NCBI GenBank assembly: GCA_028690885.1 | Contig: JAQVAJ010000043.1 | Span: forward strand, 1,395 to 8,698 | Direction: 5' to 3' | Origin: Clostridia bacterium | GTDB lineage: Bacteria > Bacillota > Clostridia > DUPQ01 | DNA length: 7,304 nt | Part shown: in pieces, positions 6,275-7,304 of the stretch | Layout: the number at the start of each line of letters is the position of its first letter | How positions within the stretch are numbered: the stretch's first letter is position 1 | Translations under genes and position numbers: made by a program | The notes under the pieces: generated by a model | Databases searched by the model: none | Told to the model about the DNA's origin: nothing | The model's input: the letters and a program-made list of their open reading frames with translations, nothing else

Positions 6275-7304
6275 CTATAAATCCAATACATAAGCTGATT
6301 TTTCAATTGCTATAAGAGCTGCACCATATGCTGCATTCTTAATATCTGTCGTAGTAATATTTTCTATATTTCCAGTTAATCTCTTTTGTATTTTATCGTT
6401 AAGATCATCAAAGAATACATCCTTATACTCCATCATATTTCCACACAATATTACTTTTTTTACACTAAATAAAACACTCATATTAACTATTGCCATACTA
6501 AGATGCTTATTCATTTCCTTAAAAATCTCGCTGGCATATGAAATGTTCGCATTTGCGTCATCAGCAATCTGTTTAAATGGCTTCATATATGCTCTCTCTA
6601 TACCATTCTGTGTTACTACATCCTCCAGATTTAAATCAGAACTGACTACCATTTTCCCGATTTCCAGCATACCTTTACCCCTTATCATTGCACCTTGAGA
6701 CATCACTGCCATTCCTATGCTTCTGTCAAGCCTTATAAGCAAAGCACTGCTTAAATCTTTTTCAATATGTTCTGCATACAGTATGCAGTCTGGATCATGT
6801 TCAATAAATACCGGCATTTGAAATCTGTCACTGATAATGCTAAGAAGCGGCACATTCTCCCATCCCTTACACTGCTTAACATTTATAGACATGCCTTTAT
6901 TGGTATCTATTTCACCCTGCATAGCTATCCCCATACCTAGAATATGGCTTTTTGCATATTCAGTCATAATTTTATCTATAAAAACTAGTATTGATTTTAA
7001 AAATGTATCTTTATCTGTATAATCAGGCATTTCATTCCATGTAGCCTTAATATCATTTTCTAAATTAACAAGAACAGCTTTTAAGCCAGATATGTTAATA
7101 TCCAATCCAATAAAAAAGAAGTCATTCGGATTAATCATTAGTTCTTTTGGTATCCTTCCTGCTTTACTTTTCGAGGGCTGTTTCTTTTCTATTACATACC
7201 CTTTATTCACAAGTTCACCGGTAATATTGGACACCGCTCCCCAGCTCAAACCAGTCAGCTCTTCTATTTGTTTACGAGTAAGCTGCTTATTATTCTTAAT
7301 TAAG
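6275..7304 (-). CDS. ROK-family transcriptional regulator (NagC/XylR/Mlc type), N-terminus beyond window edge
   Basis: This is a probable sugar-responsive repressor of the cluster. The frame is open to the window edge, with 342 codons visible (first whole codon at 7303). A TTG at 7249 is not the true start: the frame upstream encodes the first helices of the DNA-binding domain. Residues 8-35 of the visible part (from 'LTRKQIEELTGLSWGAVSNI' through 'ELVNKGY') form a winged helix-turn-helix as in ROK repressors, followed by the wing 'AGRIPKELMINPN' (48-60). The sugar-binding ROK domain spans about 64-340, with 'GLDINISGLKAVLVNL' (66-81), 'GMGIAMQGEID' (123-133), 'FIEHDPD' (166-172) and 'NAAYGAALIAIE' (323-334). 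The family motif E-x-G-H reads E214-I-G-K217, and the Cys-rich CxCGxxGCxE zinc segment that should follow is absent. The DNA target and promoter would lie upstream of the window. It is upstream of and codirectional with the genes it probably controls. Confidence 0.9.
   Translation of the reverse strand, partial: LIKNNKQLTRKQIEELTGLSWGAVSNITGELVNKGYVIEKKQPSKSKAGRIPKELMINPNDFFFIGLDINISGLKAVLVNLENDIKATWNEMPDYTDKDTFLKSILVFIDKIMTEYAKSHILGMGIAMQGEIDTNKGMSINVKQCKGWENVPLLSIISDRFQMPVFIEHDPDCILYAEHIEKDLSSALLIRLDRSIGMAVMSQGAMIRGKGMLEIGKMVVSSDLNLEDVVTQNGIERAYMKPFKQIADDANANISYASEIFKEMNKHLSMAIVNMSVLFSVKKVILCGNMMEYKDVFFDDLNDKIQKRLTGNIENITTTDIKNAAYGAALIAIEKSAYVLDL

Noticed and set aside
6275..7249. Start of the ROK regulator at the TTG at 7249.
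   Set aside because: The same frame stays open to the window edge and encodes the first helices of the winged helix-turn-helix (LTRKQIEELTGLS), so the TTG is an internal leucine codon and the gene is truncated by the window.

Overview
The window looks like chromosomal DNA from a low-GC Gram-positive bacterium, most likely a Clostridia/Lachnospiraceae-type gut or rumen Firmicute. This rests on the AT-rich composition, strong AAGGAG-type ribosome binding sites, sigma-A-like promoters, a long-form bL25/Ctc protein and a BspA-type leucine-rich-repeat surface protein. The taxonomic placement is inference. Every gene reads on the minus strand, so transcription runs from high to low coordinates.

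Positions 7304 down to 1582 hold one tightly packed polyol/sugar cluster. In transcription order it contains a ROK-family transcriptional regulator (its first residues lie outside the window), a zinc-dependent medium-chain dehydrogenase, an FGGY-family carbohydrate kinase, and two tandem proteins related to mannitol-1-phosphate 5-dehydrogenase (MtlD). The junctions are a 14-base gap, an ATGA overlap, another ATGA overlap and an 8-base overlap, so the genes are almost certainly co-transcribed and translationally coupled. No transporter is visible; one may lie upstream of the window. A plausible reading is that the kinase phosphorylates a polyol or ketose and the dehydrogenases interconvert alcohol and keto forms before or after that step. 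The substrate cannot be read from the sequence.

The cluster is unusual in several ways. Both MtlD-like proteins lack the histidine of the family's K-x4-N-x2-H active-site motif (it is Ser in one and Asn in the other). The kinase lacks the xylulokinase-type Met-His-Gly substrate-site residues. The ROK protein has lost the family's zinc-site residues. The zinc dehydrogenase lacks the acidic residue that normally selects NAD. Together these point to a set of genes specialised for a substrate other than mannitol or xylulose.

Positions 1581 to 655 hold a weak possible terminator for the cluster, then a promoter and the gene for ribosomal protein bL25 (rplY/ctc), which ends in a clear intrinsic terminator. 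Positions 654 to 1 hold an extended -10 promoter and the first 214 codons of a membrane-anchored or secreted BspA-like leucine-rich-repeat protein, which runs off the window edge. No stretch above 300 bases lacks a gene. I saw no RNA genes, mobile elements or CRISPR arrays.
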